Shown: positions 7,667 to 16,297 of the stretch, piece by piece
Numbering within the stretch: position 1 is the first letter of the stretch
How the letters are laid out: each line of letters opens with the position of its first letter
The notes under the pieces: model-generated
Seen by the model: the letters and a program-made list of their open reading frames with translations, nothing else
What the model was told of the DNA's origin: nothing
The model's database searches: none
Assembly: GCF_000011645.1 (NCBI RefSeq)
Contig: NC_006270.3
Coordinates: 410,501-474,500, forward strand
DNA length: 64,000 bases
Direction: 5' to 3'
From: Bacillus licheniformis DSM 13 = ATCC 14580
Lineage (GTDB): Bacteria > Bacillota > Bacilli > Bacillales > Bacillaceae
Translations under genes and position numbers: made by a program

Positions 7667-8371
7667 TTACTTGGCCACATACCGGTCCAAACGCCGTTCA
7701 ATCTGCTGCTGAACAAGCGCGAGAACAAAGCAGATGATCCAATAGATGAATGCGGCTTCCATATAAATGATTAAAATTTGGTCAAGATTGCCGGCCCCGA
7801 TTTCCTGGGCCTTCCGGAATAATTCAGCAACAAGAATCTGTGACGCAAGCGATGTATCTTTAACCAAGCTGATGAATGTATTGGATAATGGCGGAATTGA
7901 CACGCGCACAGCCTGCGGCAGGATGACCCTGGTAAGCGCCGTTTTTTGAGTCATTCCAATCGAATAAGCCGCCTCCCACTGTCCTTTCGGAACGGAAAGG
8001 ATGGAAGCCCTGATGATTTCCGACGCATAAGCGCCGACATTTAATGAAAAGGCAATGATTGCGCTCGGAAACGGGTCGATCGTGACTTGAAACGCTGGAA
8101 ACAAGTAAAAAATAATGAACAGCTGAACGAGCAGCGGCGTTCCGCGGATCGCTGAGACATAAATGCCGAAAACCGCTCTTAAAATGCGGGATTTGGACAT
8201 TCTCGCCAGCGCCGTGATCAATGCGATGATCATACCGAATATAAAAGAGAGAATGGCAAGGGGAATCGAGTAATAGATTCCCCTTAAAAAGATCGGCCAA
8301 AATGACTCACGCACAAGATCCCACGGGATCGCCTGGCCGATGGCCGCCGCTTGTATATTACTTAGAAACAT
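7667..8371 (-). CDS. tcyB: L-cystine ABC transporter permease TcyB
   Basis: A 234-aa membrane permease of the HisM/GlnP family with an opening SFWPILxxGIYYSIPLAILSF helix. The conserved EAA-type loop is around GQWEAAYSIGMTQ, followed by LPQAVRVSIPPLSNTFISL. The start at 8371 (MFLSNIQ) gives the same length as B. subtilis TcyB; an in-frame ATG three codons upstream is also possible. The gene overlaps the end of tcyA by 14 bp, so translation is probably coupled. Confidence 0.9.
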   Translation of the reverse strand: MFLSNIQAAAIGQAIPWDLVRESFWPIFLRGIYYSIPLAILSFIFGMIIALITALARMSKSRILRAVFGIYVSAIRGTPLLVQLFIIFYLFPAFQVTIDPFPSAIIAFSLNVGAYASEIIRASILSVPKGQWEAAYSIGMTQKTALTRVILPQAVRVSIPPLSNTFISLVKDTSLASQILVAELFRKAQEIGAGNLDQILIIYMEAAFIYWIICFVLALVQQQIERRLDRYVAK

Positions 8372-9164
8372 CTTCGCCAAACCATTTCTTCGCTATTTTC
8401 GCGAGTGTGCCATCCTCTTTCATGTCCTTCAGCGCGGAGTTGACCTTGTCAACCAGTTCGCCGCTTCCTTTGCGGAAAGCAAAATGCGTAGTTTGCGGCT
8501 CGCCTGTTTCAAAAGCGATTTTCAGGTTTTTGTTTCCTGACGTCTTCAAATAGTTCAGCACCGCCAGTTTATCGTTATAGGTGAGGTCGACACGGCCCTG
8601 CTGAATCAGCTGAAACGCTTGAGCCATTCCTTCTACGCCTTCGATTTCAGCGCCGGCGTTTTTCGCAAGGTCATTATAGTTGCTTGTCAAAGACTGCGCG
8701 GCTTTTTTCCCTTTGACATCTCCTTCAGACTTTACATCGTTGTTGTCCGCTTTTGTGACAACGACGGCTTGGGAAGTTGTATATGAATCAGAAAAATCGT
8801 ACTGATCTTCACGGTCTTTTTTCCCGACTTGGTTGGCAACGACGTCAAAACGCTTTGAGTTGAGTCCGGCAAACATGCTGTCCCACTGCGTTTCTTTAAA
8901 TTCAGCTTTCAGGTTGAGGCGCTTGGCGACTTCCTGCATCACTTCGACATCATAACCTGTTAATTTATCTGTTTTTTTATCGTGGAATGTAAAAGGTTCG
9001 TACGTTCCTTCAGTACCGACTGTCAATACGCCTTTATCTTTAATTGAAGACCAGAGGCTGTCGCCGGCTGCGTTTTTATCCTTGGAATTGTCCCCTGACG
9101 CGCCGCATGCGGCCATCACGGTGATCAACAGCGTCAATAATACAGCGAATATTGCTTTCTTCAT
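8358..9164 (-). CDS. tcyA: L-cystine-binding lipoprotein TcyA
   Basis: A 268-aa extracellular solute-binding lipoprotein. The start at 9164 is preferred to the ATG at 9176 because GTGGGGA lies six bases upstream; it also gives the B. subtilis TcyA length. The signal peptide ends in a lipobox (VMAAC), so the protein should be lipid-anchored outside the membrane. The body matches the family 3 amino-acid-binding fold (VLTVGTEGTYEPFTFHDK, ending KIAKKWFGED). It delivers cystine to TcyB. In B. subtilis sulphur-source genes of this kind are under CymR; no clear CymR site was identified here. Confidence 0.9.
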   Translation of the reverse strand: MKKAIFAVLLTLLITVMAACGASGDNSKDKNAAGDSLWSSIKDKGVLTVGTEGTYEPFTFHDKKTDKLTGYDVEVMQEVAKRLNLKAEFKETQWDSMFAGLNSKRFDVVANQVGKKDREDQYDFSDSYTTSQAVVVTKADNNDVKSEGDVKGKKAAQSLTSNYNDLAKNAGAEIEGVEGMAQAFQLIQQGRVDLTYNDKLAVLNYLKTSGNKNLKIAFETGEPQTTHFAFRKGSGELVDKVNSALKDMKEDGTLAKIAKKWFGEDVSK

Positions 9165-9230
9165 TTTATTCCCCACTTTACTGATTGGATTTAGTTGATA
9201 TGATTTTACTTAAGGCTCTTACAAAAGTAA

Positions 9231-9258
9231 AGCATAAACCTTTTTTAGTATGAGTCAA
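9231..9258 (-). promoter_or_regulatory. Putative SigA promoter for tcyABC
   Basis: On the minus strand TTGACT (9258-9253) and TATGCT (9236-9231) are 16 bp apart, about 65 bp upstream of tcyA. The -10 match is moderate. Confidence 0.45.
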
Positions 9259-9292
9259 GAAATACGTTTTTAGTGATGAAAGGGAGAGAAGA

Positions 9293-10705
9293 TCATTCTG
9301 ATTCCTGATCGAAGCGGATCTTCCATTTTTTAAGCCTGTATTGCAGGCTTTGCCTGCTGATCCCCAGCACCCGAGCCGCTTGTGACACATTGTAATTGCA
9401 TTTTTTAACGGTTTTTTGAATATAATACTTTTCGGCATTCTCGATTTGTTCCTTTAAAGGAGCGGCCGAGGCGGAAGGAAGCGGGGCGAACAGATCATAG
9501 CCCTGCTGCGGCAGCTGCTCTTTTGCCGCTGGTTTCGTCCTGTATTGCAATGGAAGGTGCGTCAGCTCGATTTTGTCTTCGTAGGACATCAAATTCATGG
9601 CGCCTTCAATTAAATGTTCAAGCTCCCTGACGTTTCCCGGCCAATCGTATGAAAGCAGGAACCGCCGCACCTCTTCTTCAAAACCCTTGACCTCCATTTG
9701 GAACAATGCGTTGTATTTGTCGATAAAATGCTGCGTGAGCGGCATAATATCTTCCTTCCGGTCTTTTAATGGAGGAATAAACAAGGTGACGACGCTCAGC
9801 CTGTAATACAAATCTTTTCGCAGCCTCTGGCCGCTGACAGCGTCGACTGGATCTTCGTTCATCGTCGCGATGATCCTGACGTCGATCGGAGTATCCTTTG
9901 AAGCGCCGATCCGCCTGATCGTTTTTTCTTGAATCGCGCGCAAAAGCTTTGCCTGCAATCTGAAGTCCAAAGAATTGATTTCGTCAAGGAGCAGTGTTCC
10001 GCCGTCAGCTTGTTCGAAAAGACCCGGACGATCCACGGCTCCCGTGAATGCGCCTTTGACCGTGCCGAATAATAGGCCTTCGACAAGGCTTTCCGGGAGG
10101 GCTGCACAGTTTTGCGAGATGAATGGGCCCGTTGAGCGCTGGCTTCCGTTATGTATACTTTGGGCGAACAGTTCTTTTCCGGTTCCGGTGTCGCCAACGA
10201 TTAGAATGGAGGAAGAGGTCCGGGTCGCCCGCTTTGCATGTTCAATGACTTCCTTGAACGCCGGACTGACGCCGATCAGGCTGTCAAACGTATACTTTGT
10301 GCTTTCTGTTTTGTTCATATTTTCTCTGATCAGGCGTTCAAGCTTTGTGACATCTTTGGCAATCTCGACCGCTCCTTTCGTATTCCCGTTTTCCATAATG
10401 GGGAATGTATGATTGACGGTCGTAATTTCCTGTCCTTTGTTATTAAAGTAAGTCTGTTTGACGTTTTTGTTCGTTTTCCCGTGATGCAGCGCCTGCAGGA
10501 GGGTGCTGTCATGCTGGCTGGCAAACGTAAACACGTCCAGCACGTTTTTGCCGAGCACATCGCCGACATCCATCCCTTCAATCTGGCTCATCTTTTTGTT
10601 ATAGACAACAGATGTGCCGTTTTCATCGACGACATGCAAGCCGATATCGATTTCATCTATAATTCCTTGAAAAATAAGTTTCAGAAAATCATAATCCTTC
10701 AGCAA
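9293..10705 (-). CDS. rocR: Sigma-54-dependent transcriptional activator RocR
   Basis: A 470-aa NtrC/NifA-type activator. It has an N-terminal PAS-like sensing domain (about residues 1-115), a central AAA+ domain with Walker A GDTGTGKE and the sigma-54-contacting GAFTGA loop, and a C-terminal Fis-type helix-turn-helix (VSQAARVLGISRQSLQYRLKK). The TTG start at 10705 is chosen because GGGGG lies seven bases upstream; longer ATG readings would extend into the regulatory region and have no ribosome-binding site. B. subtilis RocR responds to ornithine/citrulline and activates the roc operons. It is divergent from rocD, whose promoter carries the matching sigma-54 element. Confidence 0.93.
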   Translation of the reverse strand: MLKDYDFLKLIFQGIIDEIDIGLHVVDENGTSVVYNKKMSQIEGMDVGDVLGKNVLDVFTFASQHDSTLLQALHHGKTNKNVKQTYFNNKGQEITTVNHTFPIMENGNTKGAVEIAKDVTKLERLIRENMNKTESTKYTFDSLIGVSPAFKEVIEHAKRATRTSSSILIVGDTGTGKELFAQSIHNGSQRSTGPFISQNCAALPESLVEGLLFGTVKGAFTGAVDRPGLFEQADGGTLLLDEINSLDFRLQAKLLRAIQEKTIRRIGASKDTPIDVRIIATMNEDPVDAVSGQRLRKDLYYRLSVVTLFIPPLKDRKEDIMPLTQHFIDKYNALFQMEVKGFEEEVRRFLLSYDWPGNVRELEHLIEGAMNLMSYEDKIELTHLPLQYRTKPAAKEQLPQQGYDLFAPLPSASAAPLKEQIENAEKYYIQKTVKKCNYNVSQAARVLGISRQSLQYRLKKWKIRFDQESE

Positions 10706-10760
10706 TTGATATCCCCCTTTGTTCGTATCTGTCTCCATTTTAAGTGAAGACTTGATAAGG

Positions 10761-10820
10761 GTGCAAAAAAATATGCATTTATTTTTGCACCTTTGCATAA
10801 AAACCGCAAAATTTTTTGCG
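10761..10820. promoter_or_regulatory. Candidate RocR upstream activating sites
   Basis: Two dyads lie between rocR and rocD. One is 10761-10790 with arms GTGCAAAAA / TTTTTGCAC around ATGCAT. The other is 10805-10820 with arms CGCAAAA / TTTTGCG. They sit about 40-100 bp upstream of the sigma-54 promoter, the usual place for RocR sites. The assignment is inferred from position and symmetry. Confidence 0.6.
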
Positions 10821-10861
10821 AGTTACACATGCAATGTTCTGAAAATTTGCGGTATTAAGAG

Positions 10862-10879
10862 TTGGCACGATACTTGCAT
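10862..10879 (+). promoter_or_regulatory. Sigma-54 (SigL) promoter of rocDEF
   Basis: TTGGCAC-N5-TTGCA matches the -24/-12 consensus with GG (10864-10865) and GC (10876-10877) at the invariant spacing. It lies about 70 bp before rocD. Confidence 0.93.
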
Positions 10880-10946
10880 ATAAGATAGTGTGAAACAAAA
10901 TACGACATCTGGCATGTATGTCCAAAAATAAGAAGGAGGAATCAGA

Positions 10947-12149
10947 ATGACGGTTCTATCAAAGTCCGAGAAAATTATGAAGCAAACCGCACATTTTGGC
11001 GCGAATAACTATCATCCTCTGCCGATCGTGATTTCTGAAGCGGAAGGCGCGTGGGTGAAAGATCCGGAAGGCAACCGATACATGGATATGCTGAGCGCTT
11101 ATTCCGCAGTGAATCAAGGGCACAGGCACCCGAAAATCATCCAGGCGTTAAAAGATCAGGCAGACAAAATCACCCTGACTTCGAGAGCTTTTCACAATGA
11201 CCAGCTTGGTCCTTTTTATGAAAAGGTCGCTTCATTAACGGGGAAGGACATGGTTCTGCCGATGAACACCGGTGCGGAAGCGGTTGAGTCCGCAGTTAAA
11301 GCAGCGCGGCGCTGGGCTTATGATGTAAAAGGCGTTCCGGACAATCAGGCGGAAATTATCGCATGTGAAGGCAATTTTCACGGCCGGACGATGCTGGCTG
11401 TGTCGCTATCTTCAGAAGAAGAGTATAAACGCGGTTTCGGACCGATGCTTCCCGGCATCAAGCTGATTCCATACGGGGATCTGGAAGCGCTGAAACAGGC
11501 GATCACACCGAATACAGCCGCTTTTTTAATTGAGCCGATTCAAGGTGAAGCGGGAATTGTCATTCCGCCGGAAGGCTTTTTGAAGCAGGCTGCTGAAGTC
11601 TGCAAAGAGCGCAATGTCTTGTTTATCGCCGATGAAATACAGTCAGGGCTTGCACGTACAGGGAAAATGTTCGCCTCTGATTGGGAGGACGTCACACCGG
11701 ATATGTACATTTTAGGTAAAGCGCTCGGAGGCGGCGTGTTCCCGATATCGTGCATTGCAGCAAACCGGGATGTGCTTGGCGTGTTTAATCCGGGCTCACA
11801 CGGATCGACCTTTGGAGGGAACCCGCTTGCATGCGCCGTATCGATCGCAGCTCTTGAAGTGCTGGAAGACGAGCGGCTCGCTGAACGGTCGCTGGAGCTT
11901 GGGGAATACTTTAAAGAAAAGCTCTCGCAAATTGATAATCCTAAAATCAAAGAAGTGCGCGGCAGGGGGCTGTTCATCGGGGTAGAGCTGACCGAGGCGG
12001 CGCGTCCGTATTGCGAGCGCCTGAAAGAAGAAGGGCTGCTCTGCAAAGAAACGCATGAGACGGTAATTCGCTTTGCACCTCCTCTTGTCATTTCTCATGA
12101 GGATCTGGATTGGGCGATTGAAAAGATTACCCGTGTTTTGTCGAAGTAA
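10947..12149 (+). CDS. rocD: Ornithine aminotransferase
   Basis: A 400-aa class III PLP aminotransferase converting ornithine and 2-oxoglutarate to glutamate semialdehyde and glutamate. The cofactor lysine is K258 in YILGKALGGG, and the preceding Asp motif is FIADEIQSGLARTG. The start has AAGGAGGAATCAG upstream. It is first in rocD-rocE-rocF, behind the sigma-54 promoter and divergent from rocR, as expected for induction by arginine/ornithine. A strong hairpin separates it from rocE. Confidence 0.94.
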   Translation: MTVLSKSEKIMKQTAHFGANNYHPLPIVISEAEGAWVKDPEGNRYMDMLSAYSAVNQGHRHPKIIQALKDQADKITLTSRAFHNDQLGPFYEKVASLTGKDMVLPMNTGAEAVESAVKAARRWAYDVKGVPDNQAEIIACEGNFHGRTMLAVSLSSEEEYKRGFGPMLPGIKLIPYGDLEALKQAITPNTAAFLIEPIQGEAGIVIPPEGFLKQAAEVCKERNVLFIADEIQSGLARTGKMFASDWEDVTPDMYILGKALGGGVFPISCIAANRDVLGVFNPGSHGSTFGGNPLACAVSIAALEVLEDERLAERSLELGEYFKEKLSQIDNPKIKEVRGRGLFIGVELTEAARPYCERLKEEGLLCKETHETVIRFAPPLVISHEDLDWAIEKITRVLSK

Positions 12150-12154
12150 AGCGA

Positions 12155-12192
12155 ACGGCTGAACAATAAGGGGATTGTTCAGCCCGTTTTTT
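12155..12192 (+). terminator. Terminator-like hairpin between rocD and rocE
   Basis: GGCTGAACAAT pairs with ATTGTTCAGCC and is followed by six T. It lies inside the expected rocDEF operon, so rocE-rocF may depend on read-through or on a second promoter in 12193-12320, where only weak SigA-like elements were seen. Confidence 0.75.
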
Positions 12193-12320
12193 CGCTGTCT
12201 GTGCGAAGTTTGTCAAAAATTGAAATATCAGGAAAATGTTCAGAAGATTTAAAAAATAGTCTATATGTCATAGGGGGAGCTGACATTAGGGAGAATTGAA
12301 ACGGAAGGGGTGAAGGCGGT

Positions 12321-13766
12321 TTGAATCATGAAAACCGTGAACAATATACACTGAAACGAACGATGAAATCCCGCCATTTGTTTATGATCTCGCTTGGCGG
12401 CGTCATCGGAACCGGCTTTTTTCTCGGAACAGGTTATACGATTAATGAAGCCGGACCGATCGGCGCGATTCTTTCCTATTTAGCGGGCGGAATGATCATG
12501 TATTTTACGATGCTCTGCCTTGGGGAGCTCGCTGTGGCAATGCCGGTTTCAGGCTCTTTTCAGACGTACGCGACAAAATTTATCGGGCCTGCTACAGGGT
12601 TTGCCGTCGGCTGGATCTATTGGCTCGGCTGGTCGGTTACTGTTGCTTTGGAATTTTTGTCAGCGGGGCAGCTGATGAAAAGATGGTTTCCCGATGTCGG
12701 CGTCTGGATATGGTGCTTGATTTTCGGGCTGCTGCTTTTTTCACTCAATGCTTTATCGGCAAAGGCTTTCGGGGAATCGGAATTTTGGCTGTCCGGCATC
12801 AAAATTATCGTCATTCTTCTGTTTATTATTCTCGGCGGAGGCGCGATGTTCGGACTCATCGACTTGAAAGACGGACAGGCTGCACCGTTCTTTTCCAATC
12901 TGATTGGAGACGGAATTTTTCCAAACGGATTCGGCGCGATCTTTATCACGATGATCACCGTCAACTTTGCCTTTCAGGGGACGGAGCTGATCGGGATCGC
13001 GGCGGGGGAAAGCGAAAATCCGGAAAAAACGGTGCCCCGCTCCATCAAACAGACGGTCTGGCGGACACTGGTGTTTTTCGGCCTGTCCGTATTTGTACTG
13101 GCGGGATTGATTCCATGGGAAAAAGCGGGGGTTGTTGAAAGTCCGTTCGTTGTGGTATTTGAACAAATCGGCATTCCGTATGCCGCCGATCTGATGAACT
13201 TTGTTATTTTAATTGCTTTGTTATCGGTGGCGAATTCGGGCTTGTACGCATCGACGAGGATGCTTTATTCCCTGGCGAAAGAGGGAATGGCCGCTCAGGC
13301 TTTAAGCCGGGTCAATAAAAGAGGTATTCCGATGAATGCGCTTTGGATCACGCTCGGTTTTGCGGGTTTGTCCCTCATCTCAAGCGTAGTCGCAGCAGAA
13401 ACGCTCTACATTTGGCTTTTGTCTCTAGCCGGTTTAAGCGCGCAAGTCGGCTGGATCACGATTACGGTATCACAGCTGCTATTTCGCAGACGATATGTCA
13501 AAGAAGGCGGAAAGGTTGAAGACTTAAAATTTAAAACGCCTCTTTATCCTTATTTGCCGCTGACGGGATTTATTTTAAACAGCGCCGTCCTTGTGAGCCT
13601 CGCTTTTGATTCAGAGCAGAGGATGGCATTGTACTGCGGGATTTTATTCATGTCGGCCTGCTACTTTGTTTATCACGTGTTTGTGAAAAAACGCCAGGCT
13701 CTTGATCGACAAGAAGCAATGATCTATCAAAACAAAACAAACGATGAGGTGGTTATTGATGAATAA
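12321..13766 (+). CDS. rocE: Arginine/ornithine permease RocE
   Basis: A 481-aa amino acid-polyamine-organocation (AAT family) permease with about 12 hydrophobic helices. The N-terminus carries the family sequence RTMKSRHLFMISLGGVIGTG, and a GTELIGIAAGES motif lies near the middle. The start is TTG at 12321 (LNHENREQ), giving the N-terminus expected from B. subtilis RocE; the upstream GGAAGGGGTGAAGG is purine-rich but awkwardly spaced. The gene overlaps rocF by 8 bp. It imports arginine for the arginase route. Confidence 0.92.
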   Translation: MNHENREQYTLKRTMKSRHLFMISLGGVIGTGFFLGTGYTINEAGPIGAILSYLAGGMIMYFTMLCLGELAVAMPVSGSFQTYATKFIGPATGFAVGWIYWLGWSVTVALEFLSAGQLMKRWFPDVGVWIWCLIFGLLLFSLNALSAKAFGESEFWLSGIKIIVILLFIILGGGAMFGLIDLKDGQAAPFFSNLIGDGIFPNGFGAIFITMITVNFAFQGTELIGIAAGESENPEKTVPRSIKQTVWRTLVFFGLSVFVLAGLIPWEKAGVVESPFVVVFEQIGIPYAADLMNFVILIALLSVANSGLYASTRMLYSLAKEGMAAQALSRVNKRGIPMNALWITLGFAGLSLISSVVAAETLYIWLLSLAGLSAQVGWITITVSQLLFRRRYVKEGGKVEDLKFKTPLYPYLPLTGFILNSAVLVSLAFDSEQRMALYCGILFMSACYFVYHVFVKKRQALDRQEAMIYQNKTNDEVVIDE

Positions 13767-14652
13767 ACAAGTTTCTTTGATTGGAATGCCGATGGACTTG
13801 GGGCAGGCGCGGCGCGGTGTGGATATGGGACCGAGCGCGATTCGCTACGCTCATATCGTGGAGCGCTTAAACGAGCTGGGCTATGATATCGATGATCTGG
13901 GCGATGTGCCGATCAACCGCGATCAGCCAAAAGGAGACGAAGGGCTGAAAAATTTAGTTTCCGTACTGGAAGGAAACCGCAAGCTGGCCGATATCGTCGA
14001 CAATGTCGTCGAGCAGCGCCGCTTCCCGCTCGTGCTGGGCGGAGACCACAGCATTGCCATCGGGACATTGGCGGGTGTAGCCAAGCATTATCAACAGCTC
14101 GGCGTGATTTGGTATGACGCACACGGAGACCTAAATACGCTTGAGACATCGCCGTCAGGCAACATCCACGGCATGCCGCTGGCGGTAAGTCTCGGTGTCG
14201 GCCACGAAAAGCTGGTCAACCTCCACGGCTATGCGCCGAAAATCAAACCGGAGCACGTCGTCATCATCGGTGCGCGCTCGCTTGATGAAGGAGAGCGCAA
14301 ATATATCCGTGAAACCGGCATGAAAGTCTATACCATGCATGAAATTGACAGGCTCGGCATGACGAAGGTAATGGAGGAAACGATCGAGTATTTGTCAGCA
14401 AATTGCGACGGCATCCATCTGAGCCTTGATCTGGACGGTCTTGATCCGAGTGACGCTCCGGGAGTCGGCACCCCTGTCGTCGGAGGCATCAGCTACAGGG
14501 AAAGCCATTTGGCGATGGAAATGCTCTATGACGCAGATATCATTACATCCGCCGAGTTTGTTGAAGTCAACCCGATACTGGATCATAAAAATAAAACCGG
14601 TGAGGCGGCCGTCGAACTGATCGAATCATTGTTAGGGAAGAAACTGCTGTAA
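13759..14652 (+). CDS. rocF: Arginase
   Basis: A 297-aa ureohydrolase hydrolysing arginine to ornithine and urea. The manganese-binding motifs are visible: GGDHSIA, DAHGDLNT and SLDLDGLDP. The start at 13759 (MNKQVSLIGMPMDLGQ) has GAGGTGG seven bases upstream and overlaps the rocE stop, so translation is probably coupled. With RocE and RocD it completes arginine uptake and conversion to glutamate semialdehyde. Confidence 0.95.
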   Translation: MNKQVSLIGMPMDLGQARRGVDMGPSAIRYAHIVERLNELGYDIDDLGDVPINRDQPKGDEGLKNLVSVLEGNRKLADIVDNVVEQRRFPLVLGGDHSIAIGTLAGVAKHYQQLGVIWYDAHGDLNTLETSPSGNIHGMPLAVSLGVGHEKLVNLHGYAPKIKPEHVVIIGARSLDEGERKYIRETGMKVYTMHEIDRLGMTKVMEETIEYLSANCDGIHLSLDLDGLDPSDAPGVGTPVVGGISYRESHLAMEMLYDADIITSAEFVEVNPILDHKNKTGEAAVELIESLLGKKLL

Positions 14653-14661
14653 CCAATGCGA

Positions 14662-14699
14662 AGGAGAGGGCATCGGCATGATGCCTTCTCTTTTTTTAT
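14662..14699 (+). terminator. Terminator after rocF
   Basis: GAGAGGGCATC pairs imperfectly with GATGCCTTCTC, followed by seven T. It lies between the convergent rocF and bsdA genes. Confidence 0.8.
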
Positions 14700-14720
14700 T
14701 GGCGCATTCCCGGGCGCTTA

Positions 14721-15593
14721 TCAAAATAAAGCCAAAAATTCTCTCACAGGCTTCGGCAGAAAACTGCCGGCCCTCCAAACGACAGACGGCTGCAGAATGA
14801 ACGGATTGTTTTGAATTTCCAATGTCTGAACATGCCGTGCAAAATGCGCCGGCAGCATGGACAGCGGCAGAATCGTCGCTCCGAATCCCGAAGTGACGAG
14901 GCTGAGAAGCGTTGTAGAATCATGGCACTCACAAACGACCCTCGGTTCGAGGCCAGATGATTGAAAGTGATGGACGACCTCGTCGTAAATCCCTTTTCCG
15001 TGCGACGGCCTGAGCAGAATCAGCGGCAGGCCGGCAATTTCTTTCATTCCGGCTTCTCCTTTTAAGCCATACGACTGATTCCCTGGAAGAACAAGCTTGC
15101 ATGGAACCTCCGGCAGGCTTTTTGATTCGGTGTTTTTGCTGTGGATAGGCGTTGTCGTGACGGCTGCATCGATCTGCCGGCTTTCCAGGAGCTCGCTTAG
15201 CCGTGAAGGCTCACCTTCCCAAATGTTAAACATTAAATTCGGATACATATCTCTGATCTTCGAGACTTTTGAGAGCAGCAGGGCCGCGCAGTAAATCGTC
15301 GAGCCGACGGCAAGGGTTCCGTTGACTTCTTCACGCAGCTCCCGCACCTCCAAGATGGAATCCTCAAGCTTGTGCAGGATTTCTTTTGCTCTTTTCAAAA
15401 AAACTTCTCCTTCGTAGGTCAACGTCAGGTTTTTCTTTTTGTTCCGGTCAAATAAAACGACTCCGAGCTCCTCTTCCATCTGCTTCAACTGCCTGGAGAG
15501 CGGCGGCTGTGCAATATGGAGCCGCTTCGCCGCCGTTGTAATTTTTCCTTCCCGGGCGATTGTAACGAAGTATTTTAACTGGCGAATATCCAT
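14721..15593 (-). CDS. bsdA: LysR-type regulator BsdA
   Basis: A 290-aa LysR family activator with an N-terminal winged helix-turn-helix (MDIRQLKYFVTIAREGKITT) and a C-terminal effector-binding domain. The start at 15593 gives the B. subtilis length; a GTG two codons upstream is possible. It is divergent from bsdB. In B. subtilis BsdA (YclA) activates bsdBCD in response to salicylic acid and related phenolic acids. The 121-bp divergent region (15594-15714) should carry its binding site, but no single convincing T-N11-A box was selected. Confidence 0.9.
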   Translation of the reverse strand: MDIRQLKYFVTIAREGKITTAAKRLHIAQPPLSRQLKQMEEELGVVLFDRNKKKNLTLTYEGEVFLKRAKEILHKLEDSILEVRELREEVNGTLAVGSTIYCAALLLSKVSKIRDMYPNLMFNIWEGEPSRLSELLESRQIDAAVTTTPIHSKNTESKSLPEVPCKLVLPGNQSYGLKGEAGMKEIAGLPLILLRPSHGKGIYDEVVHHFQSSGLEPRVVCECHDSTTLLSLVTSGFGATILPLSMLPAHFARHVQTLEIQNNPFILQPSVVWRAGSFLPKPVREFLALF

Positions 15594-15714
15594 TTTCACG
15601 GCACTCCTTTTTATACCTTTAGAGTATTATATATAGATTTAACAGATATTTTCAATATGGTAAATAGAGGCGTATCATTTTAACTGAAGCACCAGGAAGG
15701 AAAGGGGGGCGCAT

Positions 15715-16284
15715 ATGAACATCATCGTCGGAATCACGGGCGCGACCGGCGCGGTATTTGGCGTGCGGATGCTGGAGTGGCTGAAGAAAACCGACGCAGA
15801 GACACACCTTGTCATCTCTCCGTGGGCAGCGGCAACGATCCTGCACGAAACGGGATATACGATGAAAGACGTGGAAAAGCTCGCATCTTTTACGTATTCC
15901 CACAAAGACCAGGCGGCCCGCATTTCAAGCGGTTCCTTTCAAACGGACGGAATGATTGTCGCACCGTGCAGTATGAAGACGTTGGCGGGCATCCGCACCG
16001 GTATGGCGGATAACCTCTTGACCCGTTCGGCGGACGTCATGCTGAAGGAACGGAAAAAGCTCGTTCTGTTAACAAGGGAGACGCCGCTGAACCAGATTCA
16101 TCTTGAAAACATGCTTGAGCTGACAAAAATGGGGGCGGTGATCCTGCCGCCGATGCCGGCTTTTTATAATCATCCCCAAAATCTGACCGAAATGGTCGAT
16201 CATATCGTATTTCGGACGCTGGACCAATTTGGCATCCATCTGTCTGAAGCGAAGCGCTGGGAAGGTATGAAACAGGAGAAATAA
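15715..16284 (+). CDS. bsdB: Flavin prenyltransferase subunit of phenolic acid decarboxylase BsdB
   Basis: A 189-aa UbiX/Pad1-type flavoprotein beginning IIVGITGATGAVFGVRMLEW, the characteristic nucleotide-binding start. It also has VAPCSMKTLAGIRTGMADNL in the middle and RETPLNQIHLENML. UbiX enzymes make prenylated FMN for the UbiD-type decarboxylase, encoded next as bsdC. AGGAAAGGGGGG precedes the ATG. It is 13 bp from bsdC in an operon activated by the divergent BsdA. Confidence 0.92.
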   Translation: MNIIVGITGATGAVFGVRMLEWLKKTDAETHLVISPWAAATILHETGYTMKDVEKLASFTYSHKDQAARISSGSFQTDGMIVAPCSMKTLAGIRTGMADNLLTRSADVMLKERKKLVLLTRETPLNQIHLENMLELTKMGAVILPPMPAFYNHPQNLTEMVDHIVFRTLDQFGIHLSEAKRWEGMKQEK

Positions 16285-16297
16285 GGAGGATAACAGA

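Noticed and set aside
9293..10798. Longer rocR start at 10798
   Set aside because: The extra N-terminal residues overlap the candidate RocR sites, have no ribosome-binding site and are absent from the B. subtilis protein; TTG 10705 is well supported.
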